64,000 nt of DNA from PCC-6802 sp943367755. Its GTDB lineage: Bacteria > Cyanobacteriota > Cyanobacteriia > Pseudanabaenales > Pseudanabaenaceae. The DNA is taken from contig CALRKB020000012.1 of the NCBI GenBank assembly GCA_943367755.1, positions 43,576 through 107,575 on the forward strand. The letters run 5' to 3'. How positions within the stretch are numbered: position 1 is the stretch's first letter; each line of letters starts with the position of its first letter. The translations under genes and the position numbers were made by a program. The notes below the pieces were generated by a model. It was not told the DNA's origin, ran no database searches, and worked only from the letters and a program-made list of their open reading frames with translations. Positions 33,993-42,589 of this stretch are shown piece after piece.

Positions 33993-34550
33993 TCAAAACT
34001 TAAATATTTCGTTCGCGCTTACTGTAACTCCTTCCAAAGCACATATTGACAAGGTTTCTCCTTGATGATACTGTTGCACAGTTTGATATTCCTGTGATTC
34101 AGGATGGCGATAGACTTCTATGACTCGATCTAACAAATTCAATATCCAGACTTCAGGAATTCCCGAGGCCGCGTAGAGAGGGATTTTTACTTCCCGATCG
34201 AATTTCAGTGTGGTATCAGAAACCTCGATTAATAGAAAAATGTCTTTGGGGGTTGGATGCCCGACTTTATAGAAATCATCACGGTAATTGACGATCGCTA
34301 GATCCGGCTGAGGTTCAGATAAGTTATCTAGCACAATTGGGTTTTGCGATCGCACATCAGCGATGGAAGGCAAGCGCAACAAGAAAAATCGCGACAAATA
34401 CGATACACAAGCTGCGTGCAGAAGACCAATCGGTGACATTTCTAAAATTTCTCCTGCAATTAGCTCTGTGCGATCTTGAAGGACTTGCGCCTCGCCGATT
34501 TTGTGATATTCCTCAACTGTGAAGCGGTGTCTAACTGGTATAGTAGGCAT
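33993..34550 (-). CDS. Uma2 family (DUF820) putative endonuclease
   Basis: 185 aa. RFTVEEYHKIGEAQVL, RTELIAGEI, EPQPDLAIV (acidic motif) and IFLLIEVSDTTLKFDREVK are standard Uma2 blocks. Nearest in motif spacing to the copy at 2872-3453. Convergent with ftsH, separated by its terminator. Confidence 0.87.
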   Translation of the reverse strand: MPTIPVRHRFTVEEYHKIGEAQVLQDRTELIAGEILEMSPIGLLHAACVSYLSRFFLLRLPSIADVRSQNPIVLDNLSEPQPDLAIVNYRDDFYKVGHPTPKDIFLLIEVSDTTLKFDREVKIPLYAASGIPEVWILNLLDRVIEVYRHPESQEYQTVQQYHQGETLSICALEGVTVSANEIFKF

Positions 34551-34673
34551 AGCTTTAGGATGGTTATCGTCGTTATTATAGTCAATGGTAACGTAGAAGT
34601 TATTTCCCTGTTTATGCTCAAGATCGGCAATGAAGAAATCAGCGTGCAGTTTTAACGCGTCTCCAAATACGCT

Positions 34674-35888
34674 CTACCCAATCAACTTGGAAACCCGCAT
34701 GGCGGAGGCGATCGCTCCTTCATGTAACCCATCACCAAGGTAGGCTCCCGCATGATAGGTATGGTTCTCACCGTTGGCGCCAATCACTTCGTCTCTATAT
34801 CTGAAAGACTCAACCGTGTATAGAGGCGTATGGTGTTCCTGAACGTGCACAATTTTGTCCTTTGCGATTAGAGCGTCTAGATTAAACGCCAGACTATATT
34901 GTTCAGACGATGAGATGCCACAAAGCTGGTTGAGATAGGCGTTATATCCCCAATCGCTTTCAGTTTGAAAAAAATCAAATTCTGAAAATTGCTTAATGCC
35001 ATATTTACCGTACATTGAAGTATCAGTATGGATTGCAGTTTTTGCATGGTTACTCTTCCATGCTGAAAAACGCTTGATTTCTGCGTCAGTCGGATCGGCT
35101 AATAACTGCATGACCTGATCGGGTGGCGTCGCGAACACAACCTTGTCAAACGCACGCGTCACTCCATCCGATAGCCTAACTCTAACAGCATCAGTTGCCC
35201 TAGAAATCTCTACAACATCGACATCGAGTAGAAGATCGCCCTTGAATCGTTCCAGGATTTTGGCGATGTAGGAATATACTCCGCCTTTAATTCTCACCCA
35301 GTTGACAAAGATGTACTCTCGAAGTGTGGGAATCACCAATGCTGCTGGGAAATTATCGATCAGTTCAAATGGCATTGAGTAGCTGTACATGGCCAGCAAT
35401 TTCAGCCAGCAATTCCTGATGTACGGGCGGTTTACGAATTGAGACATGGGGCGATCGTATAGATCTGATGTGCGCGCAAAATGCGTTGTGATCCATAGTC
35501 CAGCAGAACGTGCATAGAGACCATCAAGTCGCAAATATTCGATCGCACGCTGAATGCCCGTGAAGTTCTTTTGAATCATCACCGCCGAAAGAAAGTGGCG
35601 ACTATCTTGCAGAAACAATGCCGATCCAATATTCACAGGTTCTAATTCTACTTCCAGTTCGTTCATCAATGTCAGGAAGTTGTGAAATACACAGGGAAAT
35701 TCAAGCACACCGCTCTCTAAACATAGGTCGCAGTCAGAGCGATTAGGTTTAACATTTTGATTTAACGTGCGAATATGCCCACCCAAAATGGGCTGCTTTT
35801 CAAACACCGTGACATGGTGACCCTGCTTATCGAGTAGGTAGGCTGCGACCATCCCACTTGCTCCACCGCCAATTATTGCTATTTTCAT
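34674..35888 (-). CDS. FAD-dependent amine-oxidase-like oxidoreductase
   Basis: 404 aa flavoprotein. N-terminal dinucleotide-binding motif IAIIGGGASGMVAAYLL (residues 3-19) and the ILGGHIRT ribose/glycine motif near 35-42 show the amine oxidase/phytoene desaturase-type fold, and RVRLSDGVTRAFDKVVFATPP (about 230-250) is the usual second strand. Substrate unknown. It is the second of two FAD oxidoreductases transcribed together on this strand (the upstream one ends 121 bases away). Confidence 0.82.
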   Translation of the reverse strand: MKIAIIGGGASGMVAAYLLDKQGHHVTVFEKQPILGGHIRTLNQNVKPNRSDCDLCLESGVLEFPCVFHNFLTLMNELEVELEPVNIGSALFLQDSRHFLSAVMIQKNFTGIQRAIEYLRLDGLYARSAGLWITTHFARTSDLYDRPMSQFVNRPYIRNCWLKLLAMYSYSMPFELIDNFPAALVIPTLREYIFVNWVRIKGGVYSYIAKILERFKGDLLLDVDVVEISRATDAVRVRLSDGVTRAFDKVVFATPPDQVMQLLADPTDAEIKRFSAWKSNHAKTAIHTDTSMYGKYGIKQFSEFDFFQTESDWGYNAYLNQLCGISSSEQYSLAFNLDALIAKDKIVHVQEHHTPLYTVESFRYRDEVIGANGENHTYHAGAYLGDGLHEGAIASAMRVSKLIG

Positions 35889-35969
35889 ATTCGATCGCCA
35901 AACTAGTGGGATTCCTTAAAAATTGAGTCCTAATACCAACTCTCTAAAGTAAATTAATAGATTGCTAGA

Positions 35970-35990
35970 GGGGCGAACGGCTATTCGCCC
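35970..35990. repeat. Dispersed palindromic repeat
   Basis: GGGCGAA / TTCGCCC with a six-base loop, in an AGGGGCGAA to TTCGCCCTTAC context. It belongs to a family of GC-rich palindromes with a GGGGC to GCCCCTA border seen also at 45258, 48109 and 54358. Confidence 0.6.
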
Positions 35991-36009
35991 TTACATAGAT
36001 TCATACCAG

Positions 36010-37548
36010 TTAGTTATTTGATAGGATCGAATCCCCCGATAACCTCTGATACAGAACTGCTCCAGTCCAAAATGTCGGAGCAAAGCCTGGGTAGCCAGAT
36101 GACGCATTACAAAAATAGAAATTCTTGAAGGATGTCTGATAAGTCAGCCTACCAATTCCCATATTGCGGGGTGTGAGATTTGAACCATAGGAATTTCCCT
36201 GTGGGCACCAACAAAACCGCTCATTTGTAGTGGGACTGCCAGTAATTTTAAACACGAGATGTTTTCTAAAATTCGGAATATAGTTTTTTTCGACTACGTC
36301 CAGAATAGAATCGAGGATTTCTGCTTTTTTCTGTCTATAGGCCTTGTGATCGCTTTCTTGTAACTTTTTAAAGTAGTCATAATTGGCAACGGTGAGGAAT
36401 TCGATAATTTGGCAGTCGGCGGGACAGTCGAGTTGAGCTTTTGTGAGTAAGGTTGGTGTCGTGATTGCAAAACTGGGATTGGAAAAATCATGGTTTTCAT
36501 ACATGCGATCGAACGCCTGATTCAAATCGCGATCACCCGTATGGAAGGTATTCCATTTACCAAAGCCATAATCGCGCAGGTCGATGTCTTTAACCACACA
36601 GTAGGCCATGTAGTTAGAGGGCGAGTAATCATATTTGAGCCTGCGGCGAATTGTTGGCGAGAAGTTTTCCTCTCCAATTATTTTGGCTGCCTTTTGCGGA
36701 TCCATGTTGCAGATAATCGTCTCACCCGTGAATTCCTCCGTTTGATGAGCGATCCGATCGATTGCCTGGACTCCAGTCACGATTTTATCCTTGACGCTAA
36801 AATTAATAACTTCTCGATTCAGCAGCACCTCTCCTCCATGCTCTTCAATTACCTTAACTAAGGAATCGATCACATGCTCGAAATGCTTGGTGGGGTAAAA
36901 CGCGCCTTTTTGATATCCCGTGAACAAGATTACCCAGGCATAAAAAGAGAGTCGATTTGGAGGTAATAAAAAATCAGGCCATTGCAGCGCTAACAGTGTT
37001 TGTGCTTCTTTCGGTAGTTTGAATTTATCAAAGACATCTTGAAGCGTACTATTCAGATAGGTTAGGGCGCAGAACACCCCACCAAAGTGCTGAAATACTT
37101 GAATAGGAATAATTGGAAATGATAGGTTCTCTAATCCCTCTGCTGTTTTTTGGACTTCAGCCACAAATTTGCGCATGCGATCGGCATGCTGAGGAAAGAG
37201 ATTAGCTAGTCTCCCGATTAGCTCCTCCGATTCTGAGGGAATATCCAACGAGTAGCCGGGCATTCTCATATGATCAAAACCATTGGGATCGTATCGCTCA
37301 AAAGTTACTTCTCGATCCAGGTTCAGTTTTTTGAGAACCTGATTCACAGTCTGTCCTTCACCGCAATTCCATACATAGTGAAGTTGGGCATTAAACGTAT
37401 ATTTTTGCGCCATTGTAAACGTGTGACCAAAGCCGCCAGGGTGCTCGTGGGCTTCTAAGACCTGCACTTTCTTACCAGATTTTGCCATCAGAGCCGCAAA
37501 AACTAATGCTGACAGACCACTACCGACAATCAGGTAATCCGCTTTCAT
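36010..37548 (-). CDS. NAD(P)/FAD-dependent oxidoreductase, carotenoid/retinol saturase-like
   Basis: 512 aa. Dinucleotide-binding motif YLIVGSGLSALVFAALMAKSG near the start and the EAHEHPGGFGHTF motif (residues 32-44) are those of the CrtI/CrtISO/retinol-saturase superfamily. The C-terminal block with FYFCNASSGYPGFAPTFWTGAVLYQRL is the second FAD motif. Pigment or isoprenoid substrates are likely for the family, but none is established here. The frame and length are complete. It stands 121 bases upstream of another FAD oxidoreductase. Confidence 0.82.
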   Translation of the reverse strand: MKADYLIVGSGLSALVFAALMAKSGKKVQVLEAHEHPGGFGHTFTMAQKYTFNAQLHYVWNCGEGQTVNQVLKKLNLDREVTFERYDPNGFDHMRMPGYSLDIPSESEELIGRLANLFPQHADRMRKFVAEVQKTAEGLENLSFPIIPIQVFQHFGGVFCALTYLNSTLQDVFDKFKLPKEAQTLLALQWPDFLLPPNRLSFYAWVILFTGYQKGAFYPTKHFEHVIDSLVKVIEEHGGEVLLNREVINFSVKDKIVTGVQAIDRIAHQTEEFTGETIICNMDPQKAAKIIGEENFSPTIRRRLKYDYSPSNYMAYCVVKDIDLRDYGFGKWNTFHTGDRDLNQAFDRMYENHDFSNPSFAITTPTLLTKAQLDCPADCQIIEFLTVANYDYFKKLQESDHKAYRQKKAEILDSILDVVEKNYIPNFRKHLVFKITGSPTTNERFCWCPQGNSYGSNLTPRNMGIGRLTYQTSFKNFYFCNASSGYPGFAPTFWTGAVLYQRLSGDSILSNN

Positions 37549-37688
37549 CCTGCGCCTCCTTACAATTAAACAACCGTATGGGGAGCCTAACGCTTATGGG
37601 CTGATAGAGAAATTAAGTTAAAACTGACTAGCGCTCGGGCTTTCAACTCATTGTAACAGGTTTAAACAGCCACAGAATTACTATCTGA

Positions 37689-37949
37689 CTATTCCTGCTT
37701 ATTGGTTTCATAGCGAATGCTAACATCCTTCACAGTTACCTTATGCGCAAACACACGATAAGACTTAGGATATTGGATGACTAGACGGCGATCGCTCTGC
37801 CAATTTACTTTCACGTTGGGATAATACTTCACAACAAAAGCATTTCCCTTGCTAGCAGGAAGTTTTTCATCCGTATCGAGAATGGAGACCTGAGTACTAC
37901 CGCCATCTGTTGCACCGCAGTCCCGCTCAAACACTACAGCTTTCCGCAT
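37689..37949 (-). pseudogene. DUF5412-like protein, apparently missing its N-terminus
   Basis: 86 aa from ATG. The recognisable motif KAVVFERDCGATDGGSTQVSIL starts only three residues in (residues 3-24). In related proteins a signal peptide or lipobox and a CGN-type segment come before it. Here the same frame upstream of the ATG continues as CGNKILREINFPD back to a TGA, without any ATG, GTG or TTG. So the gene has probably lost its start, or uses another one. Function unknown. Confidence concerns the family likeness more than the pseudogene call. Confidence 0.5.
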
Positions 37950-38037
37950 GCGATCTGGGAAGTTAATCTCTCGTAGAATCTTATTACCGCAGAGGATAGA
38001 ATCGCATACTCAAATAGATGGAGAGATCTGGTATAGA

Positions 38038-38694
38038 CTAAAGATCGAGCTGTCGAAACTCAAATTCACCACACCAGCCTACTTCAGGAACAAGTTTTGG
38101 TAAAGGCGGTTCGGTTTCTAATGGCACTAATCGGATGATGTATCCAACTGCTTCTGAACCAGAACAATTGAGCTGGAACCATTCCTGTACAGTGGCTTCC
38201 TGTTCTTCTAGATAATTCTGAGCGATCAAACTTGACAAATAGGCATAAATCTCGACCTGATACTCCCCTGGAGGCACGTCGATCGCTTGAAAAACTACAT
38301 AATTTGGATCGGGAGGATTGCCAGAAATGGCTTCGGCAATCATATCTTCATGACCGCCGCCACAGAGGAGAACTAGTTTGCCACAGGGGATATTCAGTTT
38401 TCCCACAAGTTTCCCAATCCACTGATTGGACTCCTCGTCGGTCAGATCGCCTATCACAAACAGCGTGCCCCCATCTAGTTCGCAGTCTGCTTCAAAAAAC
38501 AAGGGAATGCAAACTCCCTGCTTCAAGAGTTCTTCGATCTGAGCCTCATTTCCATCTCCCAAAATGTTTGAAAGTTCTAAAGGGGTAAAATGGCTGCCAC
38601 CCAAACTGGTGGAGGTGAGCACATAGTAATGGCCATCACAGAAAAATTCAGCCGACATTAGGATGCGGATACTTGGTTCTAGAGATTTAGCCAT
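38038..38694 (-). CDS. Hypothetical soluble protein
   Basis: 218 aa, start ATG, no signal or membrane segment. It has a regular alpha/beta composition, an acidic C-terminus and conserved-looking GKLVLLCGGGHED and VPPGEYQVEIYAYL segments. I do not recognise the family. It is followed by a same-strand gene fragment at 37689-37949 and preceded by a TPR gene. Confidence 0.6.
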   Translation of the reverse strand: MAKSLEPSIRILMSAEFFCDGHYYVLTSTSLGGSHFTPLELSNILGDGNEAQIEELLKQGVCIPLFFEADCELDGGTLFVIGDLTDEESNQWIGKLVGKLNIPCGKLVLLCGGGHEDMIAEAISGNPPDPNYVVFQAIDVPPGEYQVEIYAYLSSLIAQNYLEEQEATVQEWFQLNCSGSEAVGYIIRLVPLETEPPLPKLVPEVGWCGEFEFRQLDL

Positions 38695-38761
38695 AGCTTA
38701 AAGTTATCCTTGGTATGGTTGGTAAAAATATAGCTTTGCAGAAATCAAAAACCAACATGGG

Positions 38762-39223
38762 CTATTCACCAGAGGGATAATCAGGGTAGAAGCCTGCGGG
38801 AGTGCCAAAGATTTTCTGGTAACTGGCTTCTGCCTCTTGCATTAATGCTTGAAATTCAGGATGTTCTCTCACGCTGTTAAAGGCAGGTTCTTGGGCAGAT
38901 GCGATCGCATAGTTAGAGACACTTCCACTGGCTTGCCATGTAGCGATCAGATGCACCCCTGCGCGCAAATTTTCTAGCATTCGCTCGGTATTCCCTTGGA
39001 GAGCGTAGATCGCGGCTTTGTCGTAGTAAACAGGTTGGTAGGTTGGCTTTAAACTAATGACGCGATCGTAAGCGGCGATCGCCTCGTCATAACGTCCTGT
39101 ATGTCGCAGAGCCTTCCCTCGGTTAGTCAGGGTTTGCGGGTCGTCGGGATTGAAGGCAAGGGCGCAATCGCAACTGGCGATCGCGGCCTCATAACGTCCT
39201 ATTTTTGTCTGGGCAATCGCCAA
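38762..39223 (-). CDS. TPR repeat protein
   Basis: 153 aa from a TTG. Two clear tetratricopeptide units follow at residues 2-34 and 35-68 (…GRYEAAIASCDCALAFNP, GRYDEAIAAYDRVISLKP). The helix pattern appears to begin about 15 residues before the TTG, where the frame is open but has no standard start, so the true start is uncertain or an alternative codon is used. A protein-interaction adaptor; partner unknown. Confidence 0.65.
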   Translation of the reverse strand: MAIAQTKIGRYEAAIASCDCALAFNPDDPQTLTNRGKALRHTGRYDEAIAAYDRVISLKPTYQPVYYDKAAIYALQGNTERMLENLRAGVHLIATWQASGSVSNYAIASAQEPAFNSVREHPEFQALMQEAEASYQKIFGTPAGFYPDYPSGE

Positions 39224-39328
39224 TTTGTGCCATTCTTCAGCGGTTTCAATTAAAGCAGCATAATCTACAGTGGTAATTCTAAATTATCCGCTAAAGTATT
39301 CAAGAGTGTTTTTTAGCAATCCTACCCC

Positions 39329-40714
39329 ATGAGTCAACAACCGCAGCAGCCCTGGAGTCAACGCTTTGAAACTGCCCTACATCCAGCGATCGCCCAGTTT
39401 AATGCCAGTATTAGTTTTGATATAAACCTAATCGAGTACGACATCACGGGGTCGCAAGCACATGCACAGATGCTGGCGAAGGTCGGGATTATTAGCGCCG
39501 AGGAAGGCGATACTTTGGTAAAGGGACTGGAGCAAATTCGGCAGGAATACCGCCAGGGGCAATTTGTGCCCGGCATTGATGCTGAAGACGTGCATTTTGC
39601 CGTAGAACGCCGCTTGACGGATTTGGTTGGTGATACGGGTAAGAAATTGCATACAGCGCGATCGCGTAACGATCAGGTTGCCACTGATGTGCGGCTATAT
39701 TTACGCGACCAAGTGCGGCAAATTCAAGCCGATCTGAAAGCTTGGCAAACGGCACTGGTAACGCAGGCGGAAAGACATATCGATACGCTCATTCCTGGCT
39801 ATACGCACCTGCAACGTGCCCAGCCAGTGAGTTTGGCGCATCACCTCCTGGCTTATTTTGAGATGGCACAGCGGGATTGGCAACGCCTGGATCAAATTTA
39901 CCATCGCGTCAATGTTTGCCCTTTAGGTTCAGGAGCGTTAGCAGGGACACCTTTCCCGATTGATCGCCATTTCACCGCCGAACTGCTGCAATTTGAGGCA
40001 GTGGGCAAAAACAGTCTGGATGGGGTCTCGGATCGCGATTTTGCCGTGGAATTTCTCTGTGCCGCAAGTTTGATCGTAATGCACCTCAGTCGCTTCTCCG
40101 AGGAAGTGATTTTGTGGTCGTCCCAGGAATTTAGCTTTGTTATGCTCAGCGATCGCATCAGTACCGGATCGAGCATCATGCCGCAGAAGAAAAATCCCGA
40201 TGTGCCAGAATTAGTGCGGGGCAAAACTGGCCGCGTATTTGGGCATTTACAGGCGATGTTGACCCTACTAAAGGGCTTACCACTCGCCTATAACAAAGAC
40301 ATGCAAGAAGATAAAGAATGCCTGTTTGATTCAGTCAAAACAGTAAGAGCCTGCCTCGAAGCTATGACTATTCTCTTGACTGAGGGGATTGAGTTTCAGT
40401 CGCCGCGCTTAGCTGCTGCCGTCACCGAAGATTTCTCTAATGCAACAGATGTGGCAGATTACTTAGCGGCGAAAGATGTACCTTTTCGCGAAGCCTATAA
40501 CCTGGTGGGCAAGCTAGTTAAAACCTGCGTGAGTGAAGGCATTTTACTGAAAGACTTATCTTTAGAGCGTTGGCAATCGTTTCATCCTTTATTTGATACC
40601 GATATTTTTGCCGCGATCGCCCCCACCCAGGTAGTAGCTGTACGCAATAGTTATGGTGGCACTGGTTTCGATCAAGTACGTCAGCAAGTCAGCGCTGCTA
40701 AAAAATCTTTGTAA
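39329..40714 (+). CDS. argH: Argininosuccinate lyase
   Basis: 461 aa fumarase/aspartase superfamily enzyme that splits argininosuccinate into arginine and fumarate. Signatures are SRNDQVATDVRLYLRD (residues 113-128), TPFPIDR, and the mobile-loop GSSIMPQKKNPD (about residue 282). Length and start are canonical. Convergent with nothing; preceded by a divergent TPR gene and followed by a repeat cluster. Confidence 0.97.
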   Translation: MSQQPQQPWSQRFETALHPAIAQFNASISFDINLIEYDITGSQAHAQMLAKVGIISAEEGDTLVKGLEQIRQEYRQGQFVPGIDAEDVHFAVERRLTDLVGDTGKKLHTARSRNDQVATDVRLYLRDQVRQIQADLKAWQTALVTQAERHIDTLIPGYTHLQRAQPVSLAHHLLAYFEMAQRDWQRLDQIYHRVNVCPLGSGALAGTPFPIDRHFTAELLQFEAVGKNSLDGVSDRDFAVEFLCAASLIVMHLSRFSEEVILWSSQEFSFVMLSDRISTGSSIMPQKKNPDVPELVRGKTGRVFGHLQAMLTLLKGLPLAYNKDMQEDKECLFDSVKTVRACLEAMTILLTEGIEFQSPRLAAAVTEDFSNATDVADYLAAKDVPFREAYNLVGKLVKTCVSEGILLKDLSLERWQSFHPLFDTDIFAAIAPTQVVAVRNSYGGTGFDQVRQQVSAAKKSL

Positions 40715-40729
40715 GCTGAGCGGTCAAGA

Positions 40730-40870
40730 AAAATAACGGAAGTAGGTTTACCAAAATAACGGAAGTAAAATTGGTGTTTTTGGGCTGCTTATTTATAAAG
40801 TCAACGCAAAATTAAGCATTTCGGGTTGCCGAGGTCAAAAAATAACGGAAGTACCTGCAAAAAAATAACG
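40730..40870. repeat. Short direct repeats in argH-TPR spacer
   Basis: AAAATAACGGAAGTA occurs exactly at 40730-40744, 40753-40767 and 40839-40853, and partly at 40862-40870. Copies one and three share a GGTCAA lead. The spacing (23 and 86 bases) is irregular, so this is not CRISPR. The role is unknown. Confidence 0.85.
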
Positions 40871-41003
40871 CCTATTTCTGTTCGTAAACACACTAGCTAG
40901 AATTCTGTTGTCTAGAATCTGGCATGATTAATAATAAAGAAAAGATAAAAAAATCGACTTCTTGCACGAAGGTTCACTAACGGGGCTGCCCATCAACTTG
41001 AAT

Positions 41004-42080
41004 ATGCGTAAACTGAGTTTGCTTGCTGTTTGTACAGTTCTGATTGCTGTTAACCCAAATTTATCGGCAATCGCCCAAATTAATCAGACTAAACCCAATC
41101 CTACAGAGTTCATCAAGCAAGGGCGACAACTCTGGCAAAAAAATGATATTCCTGGCGCGATCGCCGCCTATCGACAAGCAGCAGCCGTCGATCCCAAAAA
41201 CTCTGGAATATACACCAGTCTGGGTTTTTTACTCACACAGCAAAAAAACTATCCTGATGCGATCAGTGCGCTCCAAACCGCAACACAACTAGACAATCGC
41301 AATGTTAAGGCGCTGATGGCTCTAGGGTATGCCTACACGCAGTCAAGCAACTTACCTGCCGCTTTGAGCGTTTATCGTCAGGCTGCGGTGCTAGATTCTA
41401 AAAACTTAGATACATTGCAAAGCATTGGCTACGTTTTGACACAGCAAAATGACTTTGCCGAAGCAGGCAAGATTTATCGGCAAGTCGTGCAAATGTCACC
41501 GCGTAATGTCAAAGCCTATTTAAACCTGGGCTATGTGCTGAAACGTCAGGGAGATTTTAAAGCCGCCACAGAGGTTTATAACCAAGCCGACAAAATTACA
41601 CCCCTCAATGCTGACATTTGGTTCGCCCTGGGCTCTGTACTTGCTGAGCAAAATCAGCCTGAAGCGGCAATTGAGAAGTACAAGCGCGTTCTACAACTCA
41701 GTCCCCGCCATCCTGAGGCTAATTTAGAGATTGGGCGGGTCTTGCAAAAACAGGGCGATTTGACCGGAGCACTCTCTGCCTACCGTCGCGCTGCCTCGGC
41801 TAACCGCAAGTCCACTGCCGCTCTCTGGGCGATCGCCGATCTATACATTCAACAAAACTCTGCTGTAGAGGCGATCGTGCAATACAGACAGATTATTGAT
41901 ATTAATCCTGAGGATGCTGATGCCTACTTCGCATTGGGCAAAGCACTGGCTACACAGCAACGCCAAGATGAAGCGATCAAAAACTTAGAGCAAGCAGAAA
42001 AGCTCTACAATCGCGCTGGTAACTCTAAAGGATTAACTGAGACAAGAACGCTGCTAGAAAAGGTCAAAGGGCAAAAATAA
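41004..42080 (+). CDS. Secreted TPR protein
   Basis: 358 aa from ATG 41004; the open frame from 40962 adds 14 residues ahead of the obvious signal peptide MRKLSLLAVCTVLIAVNPN. About eight TPR units follow from residue 30 (for example the repeated Y…ALG-Y-x2-Q and AAx-YRQAA patterns), forming one continuous solenoid. It is probably periplasmic and scaffolds other proteins. Partner unknown. Confidence 0.82.
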   Translation: MRKLSLLAVCTVLIAVNPNLSAIAQINQTKPNPTEFIKQGRQLWQKNDIPGAIAAYRQAAAVDPKNSGIYTSLGFLLTQQKNYPDAISALQTATQLDNRNVKALMALGYAYTQSSNLPAALSVYRQAAVLDSKNLDTLQSIGYVLTQQNDFAEAGKIYRQVVQMSPRNVKAYLNLGYVLKRQGDFKAATEVYNQADKITPLNADIWFALGSVLAEQNQPEAAIEKYKRVLQLSPRHPEANLEIGRVLQKQGDLTGALSAYRRAASANRKSTAALWAIADLYIQQNSAVEAIVQYRQIIDINPEDADAYFALGKALATQQRQDEAIKNLEQAEKLYNRAGNSKGLTETRTLLEKVKGQK

Positions 42081-42589
42081 GATCCTTGGTTGGCTTTATT
42101 TATGAAGGCTTTAAAATTAAGTTGTTTTGTAAAGCAGTGGCTTGAATAGCAGGGCTTAAAGGGATATCCAATCTTAAAACACGAGACTGAGGACAGGCAA
42201 ATCCATCCTTGACTCTCTCTTAGTGAGCGATGCATCTTTGTCATTATGGGCGTTGACATAAATAATTCCATCTCTTTGGGAATCAATGCATTTATCGTAA
42301 ACTCCAAAAAGCTCCATCCCGCTACGCTAAGTATGGGGTAGGGAAGCGAGATTTAAATAGTTAAGCAAAGGTTAAAAGGGTACAAAAAACTGTATTCCCT
42401 AATACTATTGGCTACGGATCGCAGTGCTTTAATTTCCCTCAGTGGTCTAGCTTAGGCGAGTTTCTGGAGAAATATTCCATGCGATCGATGTGCAATAGTT
42501 GTAGGTGTTGGGTGATATCTAAGCGTTGCATGATGAATTAAAAATACTGTTATTGAACACCAACTACATGAGGAGCAACTTTAAATAAA
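42081..42589. other. 509-base spacer upstream of urtA
   Basis: No gene is supported. The only longer frame (minus strand, 42005-42307) has no convincing start or composition. The right half contains the NtcA-type promoter at 42392-42435. A GATGAATTAAAA stretch precedes the urtA leader; the urtA ATG is preceded by GAGGAGC (about 42570), a good ribosome-binding site. Confidence 0.6.
42392..42435 (+). promoter_or_regulatory. NtcA-activated promoter of the urt operon
   Basis: GTATTCCCTAATAC at 42392-42405 is a perfect GTA-N8-TAC, the consensus of the nitrogen regulator NtcA. TAATTT at 42430-42435, 24 bases downstream, fits the -10 element TAN3T expected for NtcA-dependent promoters. The leader to urtA is about 150 bases. 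Confidence 0.8.

Noticed and set aside
40730..40870. Possible CRISPR array
   Set aside because: Copies are only 15 bases and spaced by 8 and 71 bases; no cas genes are near.
42005..42307. Minus-strand reading frame of 100 codons upstream of urtA
   Set aside because: It overlaps the end of the TPR gene, has no ribosome-binding site, and its composition is unlike neighbouring proteins.
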